Positions 46,010-54,430 of a stretch of DNA of 64,000 nucleotides are shown one piece after another. The notes below the pieces were generated by a model. The model did no database searches, was not told the DNA's origin, and saw only the letters and a program-made list of their open reading frames with translations. The DNA comes from Spirosoma rhododendri (GTDB lineage Bacteria; Bacteroidota; Bacteroidia; Cytophagales; Spirosomataceae), in assembly GCF_012849055.1 (NCBI RefSeq), contig NZ_CP051677.1, forward strand, positions 1 through 64,000, in the 5' to 3' direction. Position numbers and translations under genes: made by a program. Each line of letters begins with the position of its first letter. Position 1 is the first letter of the stretch.

Positions 46010-47539
46010 ATGAACCGAAACTTCATACGTCTCTTCCTGCTAAGTGGGCTGATACTGGCCCTGAGCAGCTGCGACAACTACCTCGACATTAACAAAAACC
46101 CCAACAACCCCGATCAGGTTGAAGCGGCTCTGCTGCTGGCCCCCATCGAAGTCAACTATGCGCTGGGCGTGCAGTTCGACGGCCGGGTCATTGGCCGATA
46201 CGTGCAGAACTGGCAGTCGTACCTGGCCAACGACACCTGGGATTTGCACGGTTACGCAGCCGCGTCTGACGTGGGTGGCGAACTCTGGCGCAACGTGTAT
46301 TTCAAAGCCGGTCGCAACCTGGTCAACCTGATCGACGATGCCCGCGCCAATCAGAAGTGGGATTACCTCGGCGTGGGGCTGGTGATGAAAGCGTGGGGCT
46401 GGCAGATGCTGACCGACGTGCACGGTGAAATAATCCTGTCGGAAGCCTTCGATCAGGACCCGCAGAAGAACCAGTTCAACTACGACACGCAGGAAGCCGC
46501 ATATGCCGAAGTGGTGCGTCTGCTTACCGAAGCGATTCCCTACCTCAACCGCACCGATGGCAGGGTATCGCAGGCGCAGCTGGCCCGTGGCGACATTATG
46601 TACGCGGGCGACCGGCTCAAGTGGAAGCGGTTTGCCTACGGCCTGCTGGCGATCAACGCGCATCATCTGTCGAAGAAAAGCAACTACGACCCCAACAAAG
46701 TCATCGCCTACGTCGACAGCGCCTTCACCAGCAACAGCGACAACGCGCTGATGCCCTTCAACGGAAACAGCACCGCCGACGCCAGCTTCTTCGGCCCCAC
46801 GCGCCAGAACCTTCAGGTGTACGGGCAGGGCGACTTCATGCTGCGCCTGCTCGACGGGCGGGTGTTCAACGGCGTGAAAGACCCACGCCAGCCGCAGATG
46901 CTCGTTGCCAGTGGCGATGGTGTGTATCGGGGGCTGAACCCCGGCGCGGGGCAGTCAACGGCGGCAAGCATCCCGATGAATGTGCGGGTTCTGAGCCCGT
47001 GGGCAACCCAGCTGAACAGCATACCGCCAGCCGGTACGACGGGCAAGTACATCTTTACCGACAAAGGGCCGTTTCCGATGATGACTTATTCGCAGCTTCA
47101 GTTTATCAAGGCAGAAGCCGCGTTTATCAAAGGCGACAAGGCCACGGCCCTCACCGCCTACCGCAACGGCATCAGCGCGCATATGACCTACGCGGGCGTG
47201 TCGTCCGCCGATCAGGCTACGTATCTGGCCAATGCCACCATCGTACCAGCCGCCGGGTCGCTGACGCTCAGCCAGATCATGCTGCAAAAGTACATCGCGC
47301 AGTGGGGCTGGGGTTTTCTGGAGCAATGGGCCGACCTGCGCCGGTACAACTACAGCGCCGACGTGTTTTCCACGTTCCAGCTGCCGCAAACCTTCCCGAC
47401 CGCCAATAACGGCAAACCGGTTCAGCGGCTGCGCCCCCGCTACAATTCGGAGTACGTCTGGAACGTCGACGCACTGGCCAGGATCAACGCCCTCGACCTC
47501 GATTATCACACCAAACCCGTCTGGTTCAGCCAGCCATAA
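46010..47539 (+). CDS. SusD/RagB family nutrient-binding lipoprotein (SusD-like 2)
   Basis: This 509-residue surface lipoprotein (lipobox LALSSCDNY, Cys21) partners the SusC channel just upstream. The start of the mature protein, YLDINKNPNNPDQV, and the sequence MMTYSQLQFIKAEAAFIKGD with the following helical TPR-like segments are characteristic of the SusD-like_2 group. QWGWGFLEQWADLRRYNYS near the C-terminus also fits. It captures the ligand at the cell surface. The substrate is unknown. Confidence 0.93.
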   Translation: MNRNFIRLFLLSGLILALSSCDNYLDINKNPNNPDQVEAALLLAPIEVNYALGVQFDGRVIGRYVQNWQSYLANDTWDLHGYAAASDVGGELWRNVYFKAGRNLVNLIDDARANQKWDYLGVGLVMKAWGWQMLTDVHGEIILSEAFDQDPQKNQFNYDTQEAAYAEVVRLLTEAIPYLNRTDGRVSQAQLARGDIMYAGDRLKWKRFAYGLLAINAHHLSKKSNYDPNKVIAYVDSAFTSNSDNALMPFNGNSTADASFFGPTRQNLQVYGQGDFMLRLLDGRVFNGVKDPRQPQMLVASGDGVYRGLNPGAGQSTAASIPMNVRVLSPWATQLNSIPPAGTTGKYIFTDKGPFPMMTYSQLQFIKAEAAFIKGDKATALTAYRNGISAHMTYAGVSSADQATYLANATIVPAAGSLTLSQIMLQKYIAQWGWGFLEQWADLRRYNYSADVFSTFQLPQTFPTANNGKPVQRLRPRYNSEYVWNVDALARINALDLDYHTKPVWFSQP

Positions 47540-47540
47540 T

Positions 47541-47635
47541 TGGGTTTACGGTTTAAAGTCTACCGTTTAAGGTTGGCTGACGCGCGTAACCTTGAACGGT
47601 AGACTTTGAACTTTGAACCACAAACCTTGAACCCA
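47541..47635. repeat. long hairpin abutting the DUF4397 start codon
   Basis: The left arm begins TGGGTTTACGGTTTAAAGTC and ends at about 47574. The right arm (47588-47635) is its inverted copy with an extra internal block. The core stem AAAGTCTACCGTTTAAGGTT is 20 bp with one T/C difference, closing a 13-base loop. The right arm ends one base before the ATG at 47636, so the hairpin would hide the ribosome-binding region. Confidence 0.78.
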
Positions 47636-48409
47636 ATGCGCAACTACACATACGTACTCCTGCTGCTGGCAACCCTGATCGGGTGGTCATGCGAGCGCGA
47701 AACTTTATCGATTCCATCGACGCCGACCCCGGCCGGTGCGCGCATCAAGCTGGTCCATACCGCCCCCGAAGCCGCATCGATTGATTTGTATATCAACGAT
47801 CAGAAAATCAGCGCGGGCCTGCCAACGGGTGCCAGCAGCATCAGTGCCGGCACCGGAACCCCCACGGCCATTACCTACGGCAGCACGTTTCCGGGTTCGG
47901 GCGTCAGCTACGCGGTTGTGCAGTCGGGGCAGGTACCGATTACCCTGAGCAGCCCGGCCGCCACCACGACGAGCAGCACCACCACCGTAGCGACTCAGAC
48001 GCTGACGCTCAACGAGGGCAGCTACTATTCGCTGCTCGTGTTCGGTACGGGAACGCAGCCGCAGGTAAAGCTCATCCCGGATGATTTCAGCGCAGCCAAT
48101 GACCCCAGCAAGTTCTACGTACGATTTATCAATCTGATCCCCAACGCCCCCGCTTACGACCTGGCGCTGTCGACCGGTACCGTGCTGGCGTCGAACATAG
48201 CGTATCAGGGTATCTCGTCGTTTGTGGGGGTCGACGTGAGTAACAACGCGTCGTTTGTATTCCGGCTGGCCGGTACGACCACCAACGTAACTACTGCCCA
48301 GACGTTTACCAGCAGCACCTCCGGTCGGGTAGTCACCATCGTCGCGCAGGGCATTTTCGGTCGCACCGGCACGGCCGTACCCCGGCTTTTTATCTACGTA
48401 AACCGATAA
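47636..48409 (+). CDS. DUF4397 lipoprotein
   Basis: This 257-residue exported lipoprotein (lipobox IGWSCE, Cys19) has the DUF4397 features. RIKLVHTAPEAASIDLYIND near residue 38 and VRFINLIPNAPAYDLAL near 172 are two related beta-sandwich units, with a Ser/Thr-rich stretch between (TTTSSTTTVATQT). Such proteins are surface beta-sandwich proteins, possibly accessory binders for the SusC/SusD complex; the function is not known. It is third in the SusC-SusD group and is followed by a terminator. Confidence 0.85.
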   Translation: MRNYTYVLLLLATLIGWSCERETLSIPSTPTPAGARIKLVHTAPEAASIDLYINDQKISAGLPTGASSISAGTGTPTAITYGSTFPGSGVSYAVVQSGQVPITLSSPAATTTSSTTTVATQTLTLNEGSYYSLLVFGTGTQPQVKLIPDDFSAANDPSKFYVRFINLIPNAPAYDLALSTGTVLASNIAYQGISSFVGVDVSNNASFVFRLAGTTTNVTTAQTFTSSTSGRVVTIVAQGIFGRTGTAVPRLFIYVNR

Positions 48410-48438
48410 ACAGCCTCCTCAACATTGGCCGTTTACAC

Positions 48439-48475
48439 AAGTTGCCCTTATTCAGGTGGGGGCAACTTATTTTTT
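48439..48475 (+). terminator. rho-independent terminator of the SusC-SusD-DUF4397 operon
   Basis: A 9-bp perfect stem AAGTTGCCC (48439-48447) with its complement at 48460-48468 is followed by ATTTTTT. It fits the end of the three-gene operon and supports reading the two upstream hairpins as internal structures rather than operon ends. Confidence 0.85.
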
Positions 48476-48822
48476 AGCTAAGTTTATCTCTCAACTAAAT
48501 CAAGAAAGGCGTTAGCGCCTATATTGGCAACTAGTAACAGACGTATTGCACTTGCCCGACAGAAGCGTGACTTAGCCCTGCGTCATCTGTCTACAGGCAG
48601 GTAGCTGTTCGCTCAGGTCAACGCCGTTTCGCCCGTTTCCTTTCGTTGTTTCCTCAGGGCGACATAGCAGGGATCGGCTGATAACGGTAGCGCGTCAGAC
48701 GATCTGCACCCAACGGTCGATACGGCTGGATCGAATTTTAGCCTGCATGATTGCTCGTAAGTGGTAGACGTTGTAGCCGCACCCGGCTGGCTGACAGCGG
48801 GGTGTGCTTTAACCCAAAGCAG
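48476..48822. other. intergenic region without recognised gene
   Basis: This stretch of about 350 bp lies between the terminator and the epimerase gene. It contains a small GGCGTTAGCGCC palindrome near 48508 but no convincing reading frame, RNA gene or repeat shared with other gaps. It must hold the epimerase promoter. Confidence 0.5.
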
Positions 48823-49812
48823 ATGAACACAGTATTGGTAACAGGTGCCAACGGCTTTCTGGGCGGCTACCTTTGCCGGGAACTACTTCGGCGGGGGCAC
48901 GGCGTCCGGGCGTTTGTCAGGCCCGGCTCCGATCAGCGAATGCTGGCAGATCTACCCGTCGACATCTGGATAGGTGACCTGCTCGACGCCGACAACGTAC
49001 GGGCGTCGGTGTACGGCTGCGACTACATCATTCACGCGGGGTCGGCAACGGCGGTCAATCCGGCCCGTAACCTGTCAGTACGGCTCGCCAATGTGCAGGG
49101 AACGGCTACCACGCTGGCGGCTGCTACGCGGGCGGGCATACAGCGCTATATCTACGTTGGGTCAGCGAATGTGCTTGAGTTTGGCGATCGGCACCACCCC
49201 GGCACCGAGCAGTCACCTTACCAGGACAGGTTCTACGGGCTCGATTACATGAGCAGTAAGCAAATGGCCACTGATCTGGTGCTTAAAGCCATGCAGAACG
49301 ATGCCTTGCCTGCTCTGGTGGTACACCCTACGGTTACGCTCGGCCCGTATGATTACAAAAATACGGCCCACGCCCTGCTCACAGCCTTGTATCAGAAACG
49401 GATACCGGCTACGCCAACGGGAGGCCGTAACTACATCCATGTCGGCGACGTAGCCACCGCGACGGTCAATGCGCTGACGATGGGCGCCCTGCACGAGTCG
49501 TACATTCTGGGCAACGAAAATCTGAGCTATCAGCAGTTGTTCGACATGATGGCGCAGATCATGCAGGTCCGCGCCCCCAGTCGGCGGCTACCCCGGCAGC
49601 TGGCTTCACTCGTCGGGCTCTTCGGCGACTGGCGCAACGCCTTCTCCGACCAGCCCGGCGACTACAATTCGTCGTTGCTGGCGATGGCCAACGACAAACA
49701 TTACTTTTCGTCAGAGAAAGCTATCCAAGCCCTTGCCCTCCCGCAAACGCCTGTCCGCACCGCCCTCACCGAAGCCTTCGACTGGTTTCGGGAAAATGGG
49801 TATTTAGGGTAA
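48823..49812 (+). CDS. NAD-dependent epimerase/dehydratase (extended SDR)
   Basis: This 329-residue extended short-chain dehydrogenase has the NAD motif VLVTGANGFLGGYL at the start. The active-site pair YxxxK appears as YMSSK (near residue 144) after HPGTEQSPYQDRFYGLD, and HPTVTLGPYDYKNT follows. This resembles dihydroflavonol-4-reductase-like or hopanoid-associated sugar epimerases. The substrate is unknown. The ATG at 48823 is chosen since the nucleotide motif starts three residues later; 24 upstream in-frame residues look non-coding. Confidence 0.86.
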   Translation: MNTVLVTGANGFLGGYLCRELLRRGHGVRAFVRPGSDQRMLADLPVDIWIGDLLDADNVRASVYGCDYIIHAGSATAVNPARNLSVRLANVQGTATTLAAATRAGIQRYIYVGSANVLEFGDRHHPGTEQSPYQDRFYGLDYMSSKQMATDLVLKAMQNDALPALVVHPTVTLGPYDYKNTAHALLTALYQKRIPATPTGGRNYIHVGDVATATVNALTMGALHESYILGNENLSYQQLFDMMAQIMQVRAPSRRLPRQLASLVGLFGDWRNAFSDQPGDYNSSLLAMANDKHYFSSEKAIQALALPQTPVRTALTEAFDWFRENGYLG

Positions 49813-49831
49813 AAAAAGAGCGAAAGAATGA

Positions 49832-49882
49832 AAGAGCGAAAGAGTGGTTATGCCAGCGTCAGCCAATCACTCTTTCGCTCTT
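49832..49882. terminator. bidirectional hairpin made of GAGCGAAAGA words
   Basis: A 15-bp perfect stem AAGAGCGAAAGAGTG (49832-49846) with its complement at 49868-49882 has a 21-base loop. The word AGAGCGAAAGA is also present once more just upstream (49817-49827). It separates the convergent epimerase and GT9 genes. Confidence 0.75.
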
Positions 49883-50889
49883 TATAGTTCTACCGTCGTG
49901 GCGCAGAGGAAATGGCCGAGGGGGCATTTGGCGCGGCCGTGGAGATTGCAGGGGCGGCACTCCAGCAGGTAAGGTGTCTGGGCGATACGCGACGTGTCGG
50001 CGAGGGGGCCGAAGCCAAATTCGGGCACGGTCGAGCAGAAGACGGCCGTCGTGGGTGCGTTCACAGCCGAGCACAGGTGAAGCGGGGCCGAATCGTTGAC
50101 GTAGTTCATCTGCGCACCTTCCAGCAGTGCCGCCGACGCCAGCAGGCTTAGCTTCCCAGCCAGATTTACGACGGCGCGGCCCGGCACGAGTCGGATCAGT
50201 TCGTCGCAGATGGCCGCGTCGGAGGGTGCCCCCAACAGATAAACCGTCTGATCGTCGGGTAATTTCCCGATCACGTCGGCCCACTTGAACAACGGGTATT
50301 GCTTGGTAAACCAGACCGACGTTGGCGCGATACAGCAGTACGGGCCGGTCTGATAGGGTTGCACAGCCGCGTAATCAGCGGGCGACGGGTACAGACGGGG
50401 GCGGGTCCGGCGGGCGCGCCAGTTAGGCAGTTCGAGCGGTTCGAGCAGGGCAGCGTTCCGGTCGACTTCATGTATGCCGGGTTCGATGCGGTGATCGACG
50501 GCGTAGGTGAACCAGCGCGAAAACGGATTTTTCTTGAAACCGACCGTAACGCGGGCGTTCGATAAGGCCGTCAGCAGGCCCGTCGTGCCGAAGCGTTGCA
50601 AATTCAGGATAACATCGTACTGCCGGTCGCGAATCAGGCTGAGGAGTTTGCGCAGGCTACTATATTTACCGAAAGCCCCGCCCGCCCCTTTTTTGTCCCA
50701 GACCAGCACCTCATTCAGCAGCGGATGATTGGCCAGCAACCCTTCATTGCCCCGCCGAACCAGCATATCGATTTCAGCCTCGGGCATTCGTCGATGCAGT
50801 TCCTCCAGCAGGGCCGTTGCCAGAATAACATCGCCGATAAAGGCAGTTTGAATCAGTAGGAACCGGTGTGGATTTGTTACGGTTATCAT
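49882..50889 (-). CDS. GT9 family glycosyltransferase (heptosyltransferase-like)
   Basis: This 335-residue GT-B enzyme belongs to the GT9 ADP-heptose:LPS heptosyltransferase family. The N-terminal FLLIQTAFIGDVILATALLEE is the family acceptor-domain motif, with YDVILNLQRFGTTGLL near 91. The C-terminal donor half has CCIAPTSVWFTKQYP (near 184), VYLLGAPSDAAICDELI and MNYVNDSAPLHLCSAVNAPT (near 258). It probably adds heptose to LPS core, consistent with rfaE2 in the same window. It is divergent from the M16 peptidase gene with only 29 bp between starts. Confidence 0.9.
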   Translation of the reverse strand: MITVTNPHRFLLIQTAFIGDVILATALLEELHRRMPEAEIDMLVRRGNEGLLANHPLLNEVLVWDKKGAGGAFGKYSSLRKLLSLIRDRQYDVILNLQRFGTTGLLTALSNARVTVGFKKNPFSRWFTYAVDHRIEPGIHEVDRNAALLEPLELPNWRARRTRPRLYPSPADYAAVQPYQTGPYCCIAPTSVWFTKQYPLFKWADVIGKLPDDQTVYLLGAPSDAAICDELIRLVPGRAVVNLAGKLSLLASAALLEGAQMNYVNDSAPLHLCSAVNAPTTAVFCSTVPEFGFGPLADTSRIAQTPYLLECRPCNLHGRAKCPLGHFLCATTVEL

Positions 50890-50918
50890 CAGTACGCCAC
50901 CGCGTCAGAAGACTACGA

Positions 50919-52154
50919 ATGGAAGATTACGAAGTTATTACCCTGCCCAACGGGATTCGCATCGCGCACCGGCAGATACCTCATACACAAATTGCGCACT
51001 GCGGCATCATGCTCGATATCGGCAGCCGCGATGAACAGCCGCATCAGCAGGGACTGGCCCATTTTTGGGAGCATATGGCCTTCAAAGGTACGGAGAAACG
51101 AAAGTCATACCACATCATTACCCGTCTTGAAACGGTTGGCGGTGAGCTAAATGCATACACCACGAAGGAAAAAGTGTGCTTTCACGCGTCGGTATTGGGT
51201 GCTCACTTCGAAAAAGCCACCGAACTGCTGGCCGACATCACCTTCCACTCGGTCTTTCCTGAAAAGCAGATCGAGCGCGAACGCGGGGTGATTCTGGAAG
51301 AAATGGCGATGTATTACGACTCGCCGGAAGACGCTATTCAGGATGATTTCGACGAACTGGTTTTCCCGAACCACGCACTCGGCGGCAACATTCTGGGCAC
51401 CACCGAAACGGTCGAGTCGTTTACCCGCGAAGACCTGCAACGGTTCATCGCCGAGAACTACGACACCAGCCGGATCGTGTTCGCGTCGGTGAGCAATATG
51501 CCGTTCAAGCAGGTGGTGAAGATCGTGGAGAAGTACCTGCGCGACGTACCCACGCAGCATACGAGCCGCAAACGGCAGCAGCCCACCAACTACGTACCGA
51601 AGCAGACGCGTATCGAACGGCCTATTACGCAGGCACAGTGCGCCATCGGCCGACCCGCCTACGGCCTCACCGACCCGCGCCGATTGCCGTTTTTCATGCT
51701 GGTCAACCTGCTTGGTGGCCCCGGCATGAACTCGCGGCTGAACCTGAACCTGCGCGAAAAGTACGGCCTCGTCTACTCCATCGACGCCAGCTACACGCCT
51801 TACCTCGACACGGGTTTTCTGGGTATTTACTTCGGCACCGACCCCAAGAAAGTCGACAAAGCGAACCGGCTGATTAGCCAGGAACTGCGTCGGCTTCGCG
51901 AGCAGCCGCTGACGACATTGCAACTGCATCAGACGAAGGAGCAACTGATCGGGCAACTGGCGATGGCCGAAGAAAGCAACAACAGTTTTATGCTGATGAT
52001 GGCAAAAAGTCTGCTCGACATCGACCGGGTCGAAGCCCTCGCAGATATCAACGCCGACATCAACGCCATCACCGCCCCCCAACTCCAGGACCTCGCCCAG
52101 GAAGCCTTCCAGGAAGAACAGTTCAGCTCCCTGACGTTCGTGCCGGAAAAATAA
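50919..52154 (+). CDS. M16 family zinc peptidase (insulinase/pitrilysin type)
   Basis: This 411-residue processing-peptidase-like protein has the inverted zinc motif HFWEH (near residue 50; usually HFLEH) and the downstream acidic ligand region ERGVILEEMAMY. The C-terminal homologous half has the NLREKYGLVYSIDASYTPY segment with the Arg/Tyr pair that binds substrate. No signal peptide is evident, so it is either cytoplasmic or misses a signal. The ATG at 50919 (MEDYEVITLPNGIRIAH) is preferred to the in-frame start at 50868, which would overlap the divergent GT9 start. Confidence 0.92.
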   Translation: MEDYEVITLPNGIRIAHRQIPHTQIAHCGIMLDIGSRDEQPHQQGLAHFWEHMAFKGTEKRKSYHIITRLETVGGELNAYTTKEKVCFHASVLGAHFEKATELLADITFHSVFPEKQIERERGVILEEMAMYYDSPEDAIQDDFDELVFPNHALGGNILGTTETVESFTREDLQRFIAENYDTSRIVFASVSNMPFKQVVKIVEKYLRDVPTQHTSRKRQQPTNYVPKQTRIERPITQAQCAIGRPAYGLTDPRRLPFFMLVNLLGGPGMNSRLNLNLREKYGLVYSIDASYTPYLDTGFLGIYFGTDPKKVDKANRLISQELRRLREQPLTTLQLHQTKEQLIGQLAMAEESNNSFMLMMAKSLLDIDRVEALADINADINAITAPQLQDLAQEAFQEEQFSSLTFVPEK

Positions 52155-52155
52155 T

Positions 52156-52246
52156 GATTGAATGATGGAGTAATTGAATGATTGAATGGACCATCCGGCA
52201 GAACGTTATCGCGGTAGCCCATTCAATCATTCAATCATTCAATCAC
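52156..52246. repeat. inverted repeat built from ATTCAATC words
   Basis: After the M16 stop, the words TTGAATGA/TGATTGAATG occur three times (52156-52190). Their complements CATTCAATCATTCAATCATTC run at 52219-52243, forming a long A/T stem around a GC-rich loop. It separates the convergent M16 and GlgE genes and partly overlaps the end of the GlgE coding region. Confidence 0.7.
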
Positions 52247-54294
52247 TCAACCTTGAATAGGTGCATCGGCAGCACGTAGGGGTCTAGTTCGACGTAGTTG
52301 TATTCGCCCTGCCAGGTGTAGTACGCGCCCGTCAGCAGGTCGTGAACGGTGTACGGCTGATCGGCGTAGATGCCTAGCTGCCAGATCGGTATCTGCACCG
52401 TTGCCGCCCGGCGGTTATACGCGTCGGTGTTCACCACGATCAGCAGTTTGTTATCGCCCGACGTTTTCAGATAGGCCATAATCGCGTCGTCGGAGACCTG
52501 GCAGAAGGTCAGGTTGTTGGTCGTTTGCAGGGCCGCGTTCTCGTGCCGAATCCGGTTGACCATACCGATCAGGTACGTCAGCTTATTCGTCTTTTCCCAG
52601 TCCCAGTACCGGATTTCGTACTTCTCCGAGTTGAGGTATTCCTCCTTATTCGGGAACGGTAGGTGTTCCATCAGCTCAAACGACGGGCCGTAAATACCGT
52701 AGTTGCTCGACAACGTGGCCGCCAGAAAATACCGGATCAGAAACTGCGGTTCGTGGCCCCCTTGCAGGCTGTACGGGTTGATGTCGTGAGTCGTCGGCCA
52801 GAAGTTCGGGCGGAAGTAATGCCGCATCTCCCCCTGCGTCAGTTCGGTCATGTACTCCTCCAGTTCGGCTTTGGTGTTACGCCAGGTGAAGTAGGTGTAT
52901 GAATGCGCGAAACCGCCCTTCGCCAGCTCCTGCATCACCTTCGGCTTGGTAAACGCTTCGGCCAGAAACAGCATGTCGGGGAACTCCTTCTTTACCTCGG
53001 CGATAACCCATTCCCAGAACCCAAACGGCTTGGTGTGCGGATTATCGACCCGGACGATGCGGACGCCCCACTCGGCCCACACCAGCAGCACCCGCTTCAG
53101 TTCGTTCCACAGGTTCTGCCAGTCGTCGGTTTCAAAGTAAACCGGGTAAATATCCTGGTACTTCTTCGGCGGATTTTCGGCGTATTGAATCGTGCCGTCG
53201 GGCCGCTTTTTGAACCAGTCGGGGTGTTCCGTTGCCCACGGGTGGTCGGGCGAACACTGAATAGCCAGGTCCATCGCGACTTCCATGCCGTAGTTGGCGG
53301 CAATGGCAATCAGGTGTTTAAAGTCCTCAACCGTGCCCAGTTCGGCATGAATGGCGTCATGCCCGCCCTCCGCCGACCCGATGCCGTAGGGTACACCCGG
53401 ATCGCCCGGCTGACAAACGACCGAGTTGTTTTTGCCCTTCCGGTGCGCCGTACCAATCGGGTGAATGGGCGGCAGATAGAGCACGTCGAAGCCCATTTCT
53501 GAAATGCGGGGCAGCAGCTTTTCCACGTCGCGGAACGTACCGTGGGTGCCCTCCTCCCGCGCGGCCGAGCGGGGAAACAGGCAGTACCACGTGCTGAACC
53601 CAGCCCGCGCCCGGTCGACGTCGACACCGAGTACGGTGTAGCGCGTGGGGTGCTGCCGTTCGGGGTATCGGTTGGCGTAGAACGTAACCTGATCGCTTTC
53701 AGCCACGGAAATTGCTTCGTCGTAAGCACCCTCGGCGGCACTCTCCGCCCCCGCCCGAAACAGCGCGGCCATCGCCCGCAAGGCCATCACATCAGCCGAC
53801 TCCTCAACGGGTGCATCGGCTTTCTTTGCTTTCGCTTTGCCCTTTTTCGGGGCCGTTTCGGTGGTGCCGCCCGCCCGCTGTAGCATCCCGTCGACGTACT
53901 GCGCACCGGCCAGCAGTTCGCTGGTAACGCGCTGCCCGTCGGCAATTTTCAGGTGAATTTCGTGCTGCCACGACGCTATATGATCGACCCAGCCCTCAAT
54001 CGTGTACCGATACGGCCCCTGCTTTTCCACGACAAACGACGCACCCCAGCGGTCGTTGACCAGCGAGGCCATGCTCATCTCAGTCCAGTTGGTGTCGTCG
54101 GCATGTTTGTACAGCAGCCGGGCCGCGAGGTAGTCGTGCCCATCGGCGAAGATGTCGGCCTCAACCGCGATCACGTCGCCGGGAATGGCTTTGATGGGAA
54201 AGCGTCCGCCGTCGAGTTCGGGCGATACATGTTCAATTACGACGCGGGATTGCCCCGTAGCCGGAAAAGTTGGGCTCTGTTGTGTATCAATCAT
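52243..54294 (-). CDS. glgE: alpha-1,4-glucan:maltose-1-phosphate maltosyltransferase
   Basis: This 683-residue GH13_3 enzyme extends alpha-1,4-glucans from maltose 1-phosphate. The N-terminal domain (to about 200) has RVVIEHVSPELDGGRFPIKA and a Lys-rich insert near residues 147-160 (APKKGKAKAKK). The GH13 barrel shows MGFDVLYLPPIHPIG and GTVEDFKHLIA. The nucleophile aspartate is in VRIVRVDNPHTKP (near 395), the acid/base glutamate in FLAEAFTKP (near 425) and the third acid in TTHDINPYS. No treS, pep2/mak or glgB gene is adjacent, so the source of maltose 1-phosphate is elsewhere. It follows the beta-helix gene on the same strand. Confidence 0.92.
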   Translation of the reverse strand: MIDTQQSPTFPATGQSRVVIEHVSPELDGGRFPIKAIPGDVIAVEADIFADGHDYLAARLLYKHADDTNWTEMSMASLVNDRWGASFVVEKQGPYRYTIEGWVDHIASWQHEIHLKIADGQRVTSELLAGAQYVDGMLQRAGGTTETAPKKGKAKAKKADAPVEESADVMALRAMAALFRAGAESAAEGAYDEAISVAESDQVTFYANRYPERQHPTRYTVLGVDVDRARAGFSTWYCLFPRSAAREEGTHGTFRDVEKLLPRISEMGFDVLYLPPIHPIGTAHRKGKNNSVVCQPGDPGVPYGIGSAEGGHDAIHAELGTVEDFKHLIAIAANYGMEVAMDLAIQCSPDHPWATEHPDWFKKRPDGTIQYAENPPKKYQDIYPVYFETDDWQNLWNELKRVLLVWAEWGVRIVRVDNPHTKPFGFWEWVIAEVKKEFPDMLFLAEAFTKPKVMQELAKGGFAHSYTYFTWRNTKAELEEYMTELTQGEMRHYFRPNFWPTTHDINPYSLQGGHEPQFLIRYFLAATLSSNYGIYGPSFELMEHLPFPNKEEYLNSEKYEIRYWDWEKTNKLTYLIGMVNRIRHENAALQTTNNLTFCQVSDDAIMAYLKTSGDNKLLIVVNTDAYNRRAATVQIPIWQLGIYADQPYTVHDLLTGAYYTWQGEYNYVELDPYVLPMHLFKVE

Positions 54295-54430
54295 AGGTTT
54301 GTAACACGGTGCATGCGTGGCAATGTTACAAAAAAGCCGCCGATTGGTTATCGCTGACCCGATCGATGGTTCCCCATTGATCCTGGCGATGCACCCTGAT
54401 ACTCTTCCAGGTTAGAGGGTTAGACGGGTG

